From NCBI GenBank assembly GCA_016710765.1, contig JADJUJ010000015.1, positions 71,857 through 135,856 of the forward strand: a stretch of 64,000 nt of DNA, in the 5' to 3' direction. The notes beneath the pieces were generated by a model. It saw only the letters and a list, made by a program, of their open reading frames with translations. It searched no databases and was not told where the DNA came from. Position numbers and translations under genes: made by a program. The stretch is from Lewinellaceae bacterium (lineage in GTDB: Bacteria > Bacteroidota > Bacteroidia > Chitinophagales > Saprospiraceae). Positions 42,680-54,900 of this stretch are shown here, piece after piece (position 1 is the stretch's first letter; each line of letters starts with the position of its first letter).

Positions 42680-45109
42680 ATGAAAATTACCCTTACCCTC
42701 ATGCTTTCCCTTTGCAGTGTATTGCTCTGGGCGCAAAAATCCAGTATAAACGGACGGCTGACCGACGCCCAGGGCCAGGCCCTGGTATACGCCAACATTG
42801 CCCTTTTCCAAACTGCCGACAGCAGCCTGGTCAAAGTAGAAAACAGCAATGACAACGGCGACTTTATGCTCAGGGAACTTCGTGCTGGAAATTATTACCT
42901 CAAAGCAACCTATCTTGGTTTGGAAGACTTGTTTTTACCCGATCTGGTATTGGGTGAAAACCAAGCCCTTAACCTTGGTGCGCTTCGCCTTAACCCGGGA
43001 AGCCTGCAACTAACGGAAGCCGTTGTGACGGCCAAACGGTCCATGGTGGAGGTCAAACCCGACCGCACCGTTTTCAATGTTGAGGGCACCATCAACAGCG
43101 TTGGCAGCGATGGCCTCGCCCTGCTGCGCAAAGCCCCTGGTGTAACGGTAGACAACAACGACAACATCAATGTCCTGGGTCGATCAGGTGTGCTGGTGTA
43201 CGTGGATGGCAAGCGCCTGCCGCTGTCCGGACAAGACCTTTCCAATTACCTGCAAAGCCTTTCGGCCGAACAAATCGACCGGATTGACATCATTACCAGC
43301 CCGGGCGCCAAGTACGAAGCAGAGGGCAATGCCGGCATCCTCGATATCCGGCTAAAAAAAGACAAAAACCTGGGCGCCAATGGTACCCTTAATGGCAGTT
43401 TTGCGCAAGGGCGGTACCATCGCAGTACCCTGGGAGGCTCGGGCAATTACCGGAACAAGCACTTTAATGCCTTTGGATCCGGCTCGCTGGGCAATAACGA
43501 CAACTACAACGACATGACCTTCCTGAGTTACCAGAACGGTTTGATTCAGGATGAAATCAATAACTCTACCAATAAGCGGGTATTCAACGACTACCGTATT
43601 GGCACCGACTTTTTTCTTGCCCCAAAACACACCCTTGGCATTTTAGCCTCCGGCAACAGCACTGATGGCGACCGCGACTCCTACAACCGCATTACCTTGG
43701 CCCAGCAAAGCACCCCACTCCAGTACGATAGTATTTTGGTGGCCAACAGCAACCAGGATTACCGCACACGGCAACAGGCGTACAACCTTAACTACCGTTT
43801 TGACAATGGGAAGGACCGAACCCTGAACATGGACGCTGATTACGCGCAATACCGCAACGCCAGCCAACGCTATCAGCCCAACCGTTACTACGACGCTTCC
43901 GAGCAGAATTTGCTTACCGAAATCATCAACAGTTTTGACACCCCAACCGACATTGACATTTATACCTTTAAACTCGATTACGAGGACAAATTCCTTGGCG
44001 GAAAACTGGGTGTGGGCACAAAAATCAGTCAGGTAATATCCGATAATACCTTTCTGTTCAATGATGTCATCAACGGGCAGACCCTGCAAAACGATAGCCT
44101 CTCCAATACCTTCCGGTACGACGAAAAAGTATATGCGGCCTATCTCAATTATGCACGGCCCATCGGCAAGACGCTGAACTTCTCAGCAGGCCTTCGCACG
44201 GAAAAAACCGATGCTACCGGCGATTTGAAAGCATTCCGTCCGGAATTACAGGAAGACCCTGTTGTGCTCGATTACCTCAGTTGGTTCCCCAGCGCAGGAC
44301 TGAGTTGGCAGGCAGCAGAACAGCACATGTTGTCACTGAATTACGGCAGGCGCATCAACCGACCCGACTACGATGTACTCAATCCCTTCAACAACCAAAT
44401 CAGTCAGTTGTCGTACTCCAAAGGCAATCCTTTTCTGCGACCTGAAATCGTGAATAACCTGGAATTGGGTTACACTTACGCCTACCAATACAATTTCAAA
44501 CTCGCCTACAGCCTGACCAACGACCAGATTACGCGCTTGATTGCACCGGATGAGAATGATCCCCGTGCAGGTTTTATAACCTGGGCGAACCTGGCCACGC
44601 AGAAGGTTTGGAGTTTCAATGCAAGTGTTCCGGTACAGGTCAGTAAAAAATGGAATGCCTACTTTAATGCCAGCGCCTCTTACATCAACAATCAGGCAAA
44701 ATATGAGAATGGCAGTGTTGTGGATGTTCAGGTATTCAGTTACAGTATTTACCAGCAACAGACTTTTGATTTGCCTTATAAACTAACCGCTGAGGTTTCG
44801 GGATATTATTCCGGCCCGGGTGTTTGGGGTGGCGTTTTCCGCTACGAATCCAACTGGGGGCTCGACCTCGGTTTGCAGCGCAAATTTCTGCAGGATCGGC
44901 TCAATGCAAAGATCAGTGTAAGCGACCTCTTTTATCAAACCGGTTGGGATGGCTATTCCGACTTCGGTGGGCTGTTGTCGTATGGCGGCGGGCGCTGGGA
45001 CAGCCGGCGCGTGGCCATCAACCTCTCCTACCGTTTTGGTAACGACCAGGTAAAAAGCCGGAAACGCAATACCGGCATTGAGGCCGAAACAGGAAGGCTT
45101 GGGAACTAG
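42680..45109 (+). CDS. TonB-dependent-receptor-like outer-membrane protein (barrel family PF14905)
   Basis: 809 residues, signal peptide MKITLTLMLSLCSVLLWAQ. Residues ~22-105 form a carboxypeptidase-regulatory-like domain (SINGRLTDAQGQALVYANIAL, LRAGNYYLKATYLG). A plug domain follows (LRKAPGVTVDNNDNINVLGR, VYVDGKRLPLSG, QIDRIDIITSPGAKYEAEG, GILDIRLKK), then a ~550-residue beta-barrel ending RVAINLSYRFGN, typical of SusC-distant receptor-like barrels. It has no SusD partner nearby. It probably moves a specific compound across the outer membrane, but the ligand is unknown. A copy of the dispersed TTGGTCTTTG repeat follows its stop. Confidence 0.88.
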   Translation: MKITLTLMLSLCSVLLWAQKSSINGRLTDAQGQALVYANIALFQTADSSLVKVENSNDNGDFMLRELRAGNYYLKATYLGLEDLFLPDLVLGENQALNLGALRLNPGSLQLTEAVVTAKRSMVEVKPDRTVFNVEGTINSVGSDGLALLRKAPGVTVDNNDNINVLGRSGVLVYVDGKRLPLSGQDLSNYLQSLSAEQIDRIDIITSPGAKYEAEGNAGILDIRLKKDKNLGANGTLNGSFAQGRYHRSTLGGSGNYRNKHFNAFGSGSLGNNDNYNDMTFLSYQNGLIQDEINNSTNKRVFNDYRIGTDFFLAPKHTLGILASGNSTDGDRDSYNRITLAQQSTPLQYDSILVANSNQDYRTRQQAYNLNYRFDNGKDRTLNMDADYAQYRNASQRYQPNRYYDASEQNLLTEIINSFDTPTDIDIYTFKLDYEDKFLGGKLGVGTKISQVISDNTFLFNDVINGQTLQNDSLSNTFRYDEKVYAAYLNYARPIGKTLNFSAGLRTEKTDATGDLKAFRPELQEDPVVLDYLSWFPSAGLSWQAAEQHMLSLNYGRRINRPDYDVLNPFNNQISQLSYSKGNPFLRPEIVNNLELGYTYAYQYNFKLAYSLTNDQITRLIAPDENDPRAGFITWANLATQKVWSFNASVPVQVSKKWNAYFNASASYINNQAKYENGSVVDVQVFSYSIYQQQTFDLPYKLTAEVSGYYSGPGVWGGVFRYESNWGLDLGLQRKFLQDRLNAKISVSDLFYQTGWDGYSDFGGLLSYGGGRWDSRRVAINLSYRFGNDQVKSRKRNTGIEAETGRLGN

Positions 45110-45521
45110 GTTGGCTATTGGTCTTTGAACATTGCGCAAATCCTGGCATACCACTGTTGCAATACAATAACCTGATTGCAGTAAAAAGGCTGCTTACTAG
45201 TGGTAAACCACTAGGTTTAGGCAGAAAAACAACCAATTAACGGGACATAAATCCTTCCCACCATTTCATATTTCTTGTATTTCCTGTACCTTCATGGCCT
45301 GCACCGTGCGGGACAACCTATTATGTCAGTTAATACGCTTTTAATAAAAGCCCGCACGAATTAAAGTATGATTAAATGTCACTTCGTGGCATGTATTTTG
45401 TGCGTACCATCGCGTCTTTCTTTTTTAATCCATCTCCAGCTGTAAAGCAGGGAAAGGCATTTTGCCTGACAAGGTTTCCCGTAAGACAAACAAATTAATT
45501 CATCCATCAATTACCGATCCT
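45110..45521. other. Intergenic region with dispersed repeat copy
   Basis: GGCTATTGGTCTTTGAACAT at 45114-45133 is a further copy of the repeat family. The rest (about 390 bases) is AT-rich and holds no RNA gene, terminator or open frame I can support. It is the long 5' region before the first giant adhesin and may contain its promoter. Confidence 0.45.
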
Positions 45522-48500
45522 ATGAACAACAAATTCCTGCTGAGCTGCCTGCTCATGCTGGCAGCTTTCGGTCAACAGTTGCAAGCGCAAGGTCTTTTTG
45601 CCTGTACAGGCGCGCAACCTCCTGCCTCAACCTGTGCCCAAACCTGTCTGGTTTGTAACCTCAATGGCATAACCGGCATCAACAACTTACCACTCCCCCC
45701 CAACACACCCAACACACTTTGTCAGGGCGGCCTCACGCTGCAGAACCCGCGCTGGTATGGATTCGTGGCGGGAAGTGCCAACATTACCATCAACATCCAG
45801 CCGAGCAATTGCACGGGCAACAATGGTCTGGAGGCCGCTGTGCTGCGCGAATGCAACAAGGATGTGGTTTGCGCTCCCGGGCCAAACAACGGCGCAGGTC
45901 CGAATGGCAATTTTGCCCTGACCATGACCAACCTGATTGTAGGCAAACCCTACCAACTGGTTATCGATGGCTATCTGGGTGATGTGTGCAACTACACCAT
46001 CACCGTGCCTGTTGGCTCCACTATTCCCCCGCCGCTTGGTACAGTGGATTCCATTGTAGGCTTGCAACAGGTTTGCCCCAATGCCACAACCACTTACACC
46101 GTTCCACCAGTTGATAACGCTGTTTCCTATACCTGGACAGCGCCTATTGGTTCAAAAATAAATGGTGGCAGCAACAGCCTTGTGCTCCCGGGAGATGTAC
46201 CAGGGAATAATTCCGTAGAGGTCACTTTTGGAAATGTCGGTGGCTTCGTCTGCGTGACGGCTTCCAATGCCTGCAGCCCCTCCGTAACAACCTGTCTGCA
46301 GATTTCCAATACGCCACTAACCGCCACTATTCTCGATCCGCTGGTGATTTGCAACGAAGAAACACCTTGGGAATGGCCGGAAGAACCCCACAACGGTTTA
46401 TTTGGTCCCGGCACTTACAACCTTACCTCCTCTCCCTATCAGTCCTACCTTGGTTGCGACAGTATTGTAAAACAAACGGTGAAAATTTTGCCCGCCAATG
46501 TAAAAACGCTTCCGCTGGTTTACTTGTGTAAAGACGAATGTTTTGTGATCAACGGCCTGGATTATTGCGAGTCGGGATCCTATCAGGAAACACTGACCAG
46601 CTATCAGGGCTGCGACAGCCTGGTAAATTTTACCTTGTATAAAATTCCGGTAAATGCCGTTGCTGCACAACCCGATACCATTACTTGCGCCGTCACCAGT
46701 GTCCCGCTGACCGGTGCTGGCTCCAGTGTAGGAAATACCATTACATACCGCTGGATCAACGATAACGGTCAGACCATCAGCAATGCTATTACGGCTAATG
46801 CTACAGCCCCAGGCATGTACCACCTGATTGTCACCAATTATGTTGGAGGATTGGCCTGCGCCGATACTGCCAGTGTGAACGTACCCGGCAACCTCACGCC
46901 TCCGTTGGCGGAAGCTGGTCCGGATATGGTGTACACCTGTACCGTAACCCAGCTGACACTGCAGGGTTCAGGCTCCACCGGGCCCGACATTTCCTACTTC
47001 TGGAAGGCGCTTATTGGCGGCAACATTGTTTCAGGTTCAACCACCCTAAACCCAATTGTAAACGCGCCAGGCACCTACTCTCTTCGCGTGACCGACAACC
47101 ACAATGGCTGCACCGCTGTGTCCAATGCTGTTGTAAATGCGGATACAATAAAACCAAGTGTAATTACACAAGGAGGCACTTATACGTGCACCAACCCAAC
47201 GGTTACCCTTCAAATAACAACCAATGGTGCCAACCCAAGTTTTGTATGGACAGGCCCTAACGGCTTCATGTCGACCCAACAAAACCCGGTGGTCAATGTC
47301 GCCGGAACTTATTCCATCACGGTAACCAACAATGTAAATGGTTGCACCAAAACCGGCAGTGCGCTGGTGGTGGCCAACAACTTACCACCGGGAGCCGCTG
47401 CCAGCGGGGGCTCCATTACCTGTGCAGCCACTACGGTAACCCTTAATGGCAACTCCCCCACGATGGGTACCATCTTTCAATGGAGTGGCCCCAATGGCTA
47501 CAGTTCGACGCAACAAAATCCTGTGGTGAACGCAGTGGGTAACTATCAATTGCTGGCCACCGGCCTAAATGGTTGTACCTCATCAGCGCTGGCGGTAGTT
47601 AATTTAAATACCACCCCACCCGGCGCCGATTTGTCGGTTTCGGGTAACCTGAACTGCAACAACGCTTCGGTCAACCTGCTGTCAACCAGTATCGCCAACC
47701 CGGCCAACCTGATTCATGTTTGGACCCTGCCCAATGGCACGACAGACACCACTGGCACGGTTTCCATTCTACCCGTAAGCATACCCGGCTTGTACAGTGT
47801 ACTGGTTTCAAACAACGTCAATGGCTGTACCAGCACTGGAGCTTTACCGTAATTCAGTACGGCAATGTAAGTGCAGCCATGTCGCCTGCCGTAAATGCAA
47901 GTTGCTTTAGCACCAACGATGGCAGCCTAACCGTCGCACCAGCCGGAGGCAATGGCTCCTACACCTATCTGTGGAGCAATGGTGCAACCGGCGCCCAAAA
48001 CACAGGGCTAGGGGCCGGGAACTACAACGTGACCGTGAGCGACACCGAGGGTTGTACCGCCACTGCTGCCGGTACCATTGCTTCACCTCCCCAGCTGCTA
48101 ACGGGCGCGGTAGCCACCCCACAATCAGCCAACGGCACCACGGATGGCACCGCCAGCGCAAACCCCAGCGGCGGTACACCTGCTTATACTTTTTTGTGGA
48201 GCAACGGCGAAACAACTGCTGACATCCAGAACTTGTCACCAGGATCCTATACCGTTACCGTAACTGACGGAAACAATTGCACCGCGGTTAAAACAGTAAC
48301 CGTAAACCAATACGATTGTACCATCCAATCGGATGTGAACGTGCAGAATATTTCCTGCTTCGGTGCAGGTAATGGCCAGGCCACCCTAAACATCACGGGT
48401 GGAACAAGCCCGTTCAGCATCCTGTGGAGCACTGGCGATACCAGCCTCAGCCTCAACAACCTGAGCGTTGGACAATACGCCGTGTCCATTACCGATGCTG

Positions 48501-50215
48501 CCAACTGCCCGGAACAACTCAGCTTTACCATTGAGGAGCCTGATACACTGGTGGCCAACGTGAGTACCACGGCTACCTCAGGGCCGAATACCAGCAATGG
48601 CAGCGCCACCGCTAACCCAATTGGCGACAGTGGCGTGTAATCCTACCTTTGGAGCTCCGGCGATACCACGGCCATTGTTAATAACCTGAGTGTAGGCTTG
48701 TACACGGTGAGCGTAAGTGACGAAAACGGATGCCTGGCAGTTCAAACCACAGAAGTACCCTCTGGCAATTGTAGCTTGGTGACCGATTTTGTCGTCAGCA
48801 ATCCAAACTGCAGCATGTCGGCTGACGGCAGTGCTACCATCGCACTCACTGGCGGCGCCGGCGGTTTCGTTTACAGCTGGAGCAATGGCGATACGACAGC
48901 AACGGCTACCGGCCTTGCTGCAGGCACGCATTATGTATCCGTCACGGATGTCAACGGCTGTCAAATACTGGATTCCATCAACCTGATGGCGCCTCCTTTA
49001 CTTACCCTGACCGTTGATTCCAGCAATACCACCAGTTGTGGCTTGTTGCCTGAAGGATCAGCCTTCGTACACGGCGAGGGTGGTACTGGCGTACTTTCCA
49101 TCAGCTGGAGTGACGGACAAAACGGAGGAGCGGCCATTGGATTGGTCGCAGGAACCTATACCGCCACCGTCACCGACGAAAATGGTTGCTTCAGCAGTAC
49201 AATGGTACAAATCGCTACCCTGGACACAGAGGCACCGATACTTACGGTAGCCGACACCAACGTGCCCCTCGGCCCTGCAGGCATGGTTACCTTGACGCTG
49301 GCCAACTTAAACGGACAAGCCACCGATAATTGCGCCGTGAACAACATTGTCATTACACCAAAAACATTTGATTGCAGCCAACTCGGCCCACACCAGATCA
49401 GTGTAACCGCTATCGACGATTCGGGCAATCAGGTTTCAGATACCATCACGGTTACTATTGTGGACGACATCGCACCGACACTCGTGTGCTCCCCAACGCT
49501 GGTGCGCTGCGCCAACCAAAACCCCGTCAGTTACCAGTCGCCTACAGCTACCGACAACTGCCTTGGTAATGGCGGTGCGTTTGCACTGACCGCTGGTCTG
49601 CCAAGCGGTTCGGTATTTCCCACCGGTACAACGGTGGTAACCTATACCTATACCGATGCCCAGGGCAATGCCGGATCCTGCTCCTTCGAAGTAACGGTAC
49701 TGACTCCCATGGTACTGACCGTCGAATCGGTTGTCAATGACCTTGACAACCAAAATATCGGCGCCATTTTCATTACCGTCAGTGGAAGTCTTTCGCCTTA
49801 CACCTACCAATGGACACGCAATGGTGCGCCATTCGCTACCACCAAAAACCTGACCGGAATCCCCGGTGGCTCCTATGTGGTAGTGGTAACGGATGAAAAT
49901 GGTTGTACCGCCAGTAGCCTTCCCATTGTGGTCCAAAGCACCTCCGCGACGGAAACCCCCGATTTGATGAAGGAAATCCGGGTTTATCCAAACCCTACTC
50001 CTGGCAACCTTTCCGTGGTGCTGCCTGATGATTTGAGTGGAGAAGATGTACACGTATTGTTGTTTGACATGACCGGACGCCGCGTTATGGAACACCATTC
50101 AGCCAACGACAAAACCTTGCAAATCGACCTGTCACAATACGCTGATGGCTTGTATACCATGATGATTCGCATTAACGGCAAACAGACCGTCAAAAAGATC
50201 GTCCTGGATCGATAA
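45522..50215 (+). CDS. Giant T9SS-exported adhesin with SprB and HYR modules, one frameshift and one nonsense codon as read
   Basis: From ATG 45522 (signal peptide MNNKFLLSCLLMLAAFGQQL) about 1564 residues when rejoined. N-terminal Cys-rich domain (~25-180), PKD-like modules (NPVVNVAGTYSITVTNNVNG and similar, 490-780), then SprB repeats (FSTNDGSLTVAPAGGNGSYT; CFGAGNGQATLNITGG) and two HYR-type domains (ATDNCAVNN, ATDNCLGNG), ending in a type A sorting domain (IRVYPNPTPGNLSVVL ... QYADGLYTMMIRIN). The frame breaks at T3 47843-47845 (one missing T) and an in-frame TAA sits at 48638-48640 (GGCGTGTAATCC) within a SprB module. It is expected to be surface attached and used in adhesion or gliding. 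Confidence 0.8.
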
Positions 50216-50242
50216 GCACTTTGTTTAACAGCAAATAGAACC

Positions 50243-50318
50243 GCCACAGCGGCCCCAGGAGCAGAAACGCTTTCTTTTGGAAAGTTTTGGCGCTACCAGG
50301 GTCGCTGTGGCTTTTTTA
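50243..50318 (+). terminator. Imperfect long hairpin with T run after the adhesin
   Basis: GCCACAGCGGCCC near 50243 pairs with GGGTCGCTGTGGC near 50300, with mismatches toward the loop, and is followed by a T6 run at 50312-50317. It starts 28 bases after the adhesin stop. Confidence 0.75.
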
Positions 50319-50371
50319 TGCAAAAAACCGACTGCCATGATTGAAAAACGACAAGCTTTACCGAGATGATT

Positions 50372-50379
50372 TATATTTG
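50372..50379 (+). promoter_or_regulatory. Candidate -7 box (TATATTTG)
   Basis: An exact TAnnTTTG match 22 bases before ATG 50402 of the M28 peptidase gene and just past a terminator, consistent with a separate promoter. The nearest TTG is 28 bases upstream, slightly too far. Confidence 0.42.
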
Positions 50380-50401
50380 TCACACATCAACGACAATTTA
50401 C

Positions 50402-51958
50402 ATGAAAATTCAACTCACCCTAGGCCTGTTGCTGGCTTTCACTTTCCAATGTTCGGCCCAGGACATGGCCGATTCCACCATCAATGCCGTCATACGAAAA
50501 TACGGTATGGAACAAAGTAAGGTCATGGACATTGCGTCCTGGATGACCGATGTGTACGGCCCACGTTTGACCGGATCACCCATGCTCGACAAAGCTACCG
50601 ATTGGGCGGTAAAAGAACTCAACAGCTGGGGCCTGGATAATGTGCACACGGAGGCCTGGGGGCCATTTGGAAGAGGCTGGGAACTCCAGCACTTTGAAAT
50701 GCATGCCAATACCCCTGTTTATTTCCCTGTAGAGGCATGGCCCAAAGCCTGGTCGCCATCCACCAAGGGTACAGTGCAGGGTGAGGTCATTTACCTGGAC
50801 GCAAAAACAGTGGAAGACCTGGAGCACTACCGTGGCAAGCTGAAAGGCAAATTCGTGCTGACCGATACCCTTCGGGAAGTCGGGCCTAAATTTGATGCCA
50901 CCGCTAAACGCTATGAAGCGGAAGCCCTGCTCGACATGGCCAACGCGGGCCTGCCCGGCAACAACAACCGCAGGGGAAATCGGGGTCGGGGAGGCAATGC
51001 CGATTTTTTCCAAAAACGCAATGAACTCTTGTACAGCGAAAAGCCCCTTGCCTTGCTCGACCGCAGTGCTAAGGGTGATCAGGGGACCATCTTTGTGCAA
51101 GGCGCCCGCGCCAAGTCTGGAAGCGCCTACGCAGATACCGCCGAGATTTTACCACAAATCACCTTGGCGGCCGAACAATACAACCGGATTTTTCGGGTGC
51201 TGCAAAAGGGCCTTCCAGTAAATCTATCCATGGACCTTTCCTGTTCCTATACCAATCCCGACGGTATGGAGCACAACATCATTGCTGAAATACCCGGAAC
51301 TGATTTAAAAGATGAAGTGGTGATGTTTGGAGGCCATTTTGACTCCTGGCAGGCCGGTACCGGCGCCACAGACAATGCCGCCGGATGTGCCGTTATGATG
51401 GAAGCTGCCCGTATTTTGATGCAAACCATCGCTGAAACAGGTGTTCGCCCGAGAAGAACACTTCGGCTGGCGCTGTGGACCGGAGAAGAGCAGGGCCTCC
51501 TGGGCTCATCAGGATATGTGGAATCCCATTTTGCTGAAATGGACGGGCGCAAGATCAAAGCGATCAAGCCGGAACAAGGCAAAATATCCGCTTATTTCAA
51601 CCTCGACAATGGTGGTGGCAAAATTCGCGGCATCTATATGCAGGGCAATGCTGCCATGGCACCCATTTTCCGGCCCTGGATCGACGAATTCAAAGACCTT
51701 GGCGCCAGCACACTCACGCTTTCAAATACTGGCAGCACCGACCATATTCCCTTCGACCGTGCCGGCATTCCTGGGTTTCAGTTTATCCAGGACCCCATGG
51801 ATTATTTTGCCCGCACCCACCACTCTAATATGGATGTATACGACGAGTTAATTGGAGATGACTTAAAACAAGCGGCAACTGTCGTTGCCTCCTTTATCTG
51901 GCATACCGCGCAACGAGACGAATTGCTTCCAAGAAAACCATTGACACTGGATCGATAA
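50402..51958 (+). CDS. Secreted M28-family metallo-aminopeptidase
   Basis: 518 residues from ATG 50402, signal peptide MKIQLTLGLLLAFTFQCSAQ. A PA-type insert (~105-260) precedes the zinc domain, whose ligands are visible: HFDSWQAGTGATDNAAG (His, bridging Asp), WTGEEQGLLGSSGY (Glu pair), and HHSNMD near the C-terminus. It releases N-terminal amino acids from peptides in the periplasm or outside. There is no T9SS tail. It lies between two giant adhesin genes and 28 bases before the second, so it may be co-transcribed with that gene. Confidence 0.9.
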   Translation: MKIQLTLGLLLAFTFQCSAQDMADSTINAVIRKYGMEQSKVMDIASWMTDVYGPRLTGSPMLDKATDWAVKELNSWGLDNVHTEAWGPFGRGWELQHFEMHANTPVYFPVEAWPKAWSPSTKGTVQGEVIYLDAKTVEDLEHYRGKLKGKFVLTDTLREVGPKFDATAKRYEAEALLDMANAGLPGNNNRRGNRGRGGNADFFQKRNELLYSEKPLALLDRSAKGDQGTIFVQGARAKSGSAYADTAEILPQITLAAEQYNRIFRVLQKGLPVNLSMDLSCSYTNPDGMEHNIIAEIPGTDLKDEVVMFGGHFDSWQAGTGATDNAAGCAVMMEAARILMQTIAETGVRPRRTLRLALWTGEEQGLLGSSGYVESHFAEMDGRKIKAIKPEQGKISAYFNLDNGGGKIRGIYMQGNAAMAPIFRPWIDEFKDLGASTLTLSNTGSTDHIPFDRAGIPGFQFIQDPMDYFARTHHSNMDVYDELIGDDLKQAATVVASFIWHTAQRDELLPRKPLTLDR

Positions 51959-51986
51959 TTCCCCATCCCCAAAACCAAATATTATA

Positions 51987-54900
51987 ATGCGTCAAAATGA
52001 CTTTTCCAGACAGCAACAAGTGCTGATCATCCTATTATGGAGCATGGCAACATTACTCTGTGCCCAATCAGGCCCGGCCTTGCAGCTTTATGCCACCGAC
52101 ATCAATTGCCAGAACGATACGGCTACAATATCGGCAGTATTTGATCCGCAACATGTTCAGTTTCAGGGTTGGACAGGGCCTAATGGCTTTTTTTCAAATT
52201 TGCCTTTGGCAAAAACCACCATACCCGGCAATTACACGGCAAGCATCGTTGACACACTGCTATCCACCAGTACCACGCTATCCATTCAGGTCATTCAGGA
52301 CACGGTTAAACCTGTAGCTGTCGCATTGGCGCCTACAAACTTCGGTTGTCTGGGTGATCTGGTTACCCTGGATGGCAGCGCCTCCTCTTCAGGGCCCAAC
52401 CTGCGTTACCAGTGGACTACCCTGAATGGAGAAATAGTTGGCATTTCCGACAGCCTATTTGTTCAGGTAAGCGTGGTGGCCACCTATACGCTTGTTGTAA
52501 AGGATACGCTAAACCAATGCAGTGACACAGCATCGGTGTTTGTCACCTATTACGACACCATGTCGGTATTTTTTGAGGACATTGAACCTGTTCAGTGTTT
52601 TGGCGGCGCAAATGGACGTGCATTAGCCGTGGCCCACGGTGGCGACGGTAATTATACCTACACCTGGAGTAATGGCGGCACGACAGCATTGCAGACCAAC
52701 TTGAGCGTTGGTGCGCACAATGTAACGGTTGCAGATGGTCAGGGCTGTACAACAATCGACAGCATTTATTTTACGCAGCCTCCGCCACTTTTCGCCAATG
52801 CATCAGGAGGCAGCAACAGCACCCTGCTGGCCGCACCCAGCGGGGGCGTTTCCCCATATACCCTTTTATGGAGTAATGGCGACACCAGCTTTCAGCAAAC
52901 TGCGGTTGTGCCAGGCAACTACACGGTAACGGTAAGCGACGCTTTGGGATGCAGCAACAATGAATCTGTTACAATCACTGCCTCATCCTGCTTACTATCG
53001 GCATACCTTGCTTCTTCGAACATCAGTTGCTATGGTATAAACGATGGCCAAATTACCCTGACTCCTTTGAATGCCACTGAACCTGTTACCATTAAATGGT
53101 CGACTGGAGAAGATGGTTTGCTGCTCGACCAACTTGGCCCGGGCAACTACTCCGTGACCATAAGCGATGCGAGTGGCTGTTCGCAAATTCACAGCACAAC
53201 CATCTGGGGCCCGCAGGCCCTCGCAGCAGATTTTTTTGTGCATCAGGACCAGGATTGCCCCAATGCATTTGATGCCTACCTCGGCAGTAACGCCAGCGGC
53301 GGCACCCCACCCTATCAGTATGCATGGTCGAACGGCGCACAAACTAACCTTAACCTGTACCTGACAACAGGCCCCTACACCGTTACCGTTTCTGATTCCA
53401 AAGGATGCACTACAACCCTAAGCTCCAGCATTATCGCCACGGATACCATCCCTCCCATTTTGCTCCTCAACGATGCCAGTATATCACTAAACAACGATGG
53501 TTTGGCATTGGTATACCCCTCCAACGTGGTGCAACAGGGATACGACGCCCAATGTGATCTGGCCATACTGCTGATTGAACCCAATATGTTTGATTGCAGC
53601 GATCTTGGTGCCCATACCATCACGGTAACAGCAACCGATGTCAGCGGCAACAGCCGAATCCGCAGCTGCACCGTCACGGTGCTGGACAATGTCTGGCCAA
53701 CTTTCCAATGCCCGCCAAATGTCACCATCGGTTTGTGCGAAGCGGTGTACCAGTACGACACCCCTTTAGTAACCGACAATTGTCCGGTCGATCAAAGCCA
53801 GGTGATCCAGGTAGCCGGGTTGCCTTCCGGAGCAGTATTTGCACCAGGTATACACCTTCAGGTGTTTGAGTATACTGATGCCAGTGGGCACACTGGCGTG
53901 TAATTTCACTGTAAAAGTAGTGGCAACCCAAATCCTGCACTCAATATCCAAAAGGCATCCTGTATTGTGGCCTGCGATGGAACCGCCAGCCTTAGCGTAG
54001 TAGGAAGTTCGCCCTTGTATGATGTGTTGTGGGACAATGGCCAAACCGATGCCCTGGCGAACGGACTTTGCAGTGGCCCGCACAGTTATACCCTCACCGA
54101 TGCGTATGGCTGCAACTACATTTATCATTTTCAGGTAGGCTATAAACCCGACCTACTGCCACCCATTGTGCTGCTGAACGCACAGGCGAGTGCGGCACTG
54201 GGCCCCGATGGCACCCTGTTACTCGACCCATGGGTATTTGACGCAGGTTCTGTTGATTATTGCGGTATTGCCAGTTTTACGGCTGATCCTGCTTTTTTTT
54301 CCTGCAACGACCTTGGCGCCAACAACGTATTTATTACCGTTACCGATTATGATGGCAACAGCAGTGGTGGATGGGTGGAATTGCTGGTCGTAGATACTTT
54401 AGGGCCGGTACTAATTTGTCCACCATCGCTTTATACTGGCGACTGCCAATCCGCACCCAGTTTCGACGACCCTGGGTTTACAGACAACTGTTCCAGCGCT
54501 GCCCAAACCATGGTCCAAACCGCAGGCCTGCCCTCCGGCAGCACCTTTCCTTTCGGAACCACCATACAGGAGTTTATGGCGACCGATGATTATGGCAATA
54601 CCGGTGTCTGTTCCTTTGAAATTCACGTTGAAGGGCCACCCGCTGTTGAATCAGACATTATTTCACCCACGCTACCTGATGTTTGCAATGGCAGCATCAC
54701 ATTGACCCCAATTGGCCAGGTTTTGCCTTATACTTTTGCCTGGGGCATTGGAGAAAGCGGGCCTGAAATCAGCAATTTGTGTCCGGACGCATATACCGTC
54801 ACCATCACCGATGCCAGCGGCTGTACCAGCATACTGGACATTCCCTTGCTCGTTGGCAATCATGATCCTGGGCCACTTGCCAGGGTACAAATTTTCCCTA

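Noticed and set aside
45110..45521. Possible RNA gene before the first adhesin
   Set aside because: No clover-leaf, conserved loop or terminator could be drawn; only the dispersed repeat stands out.
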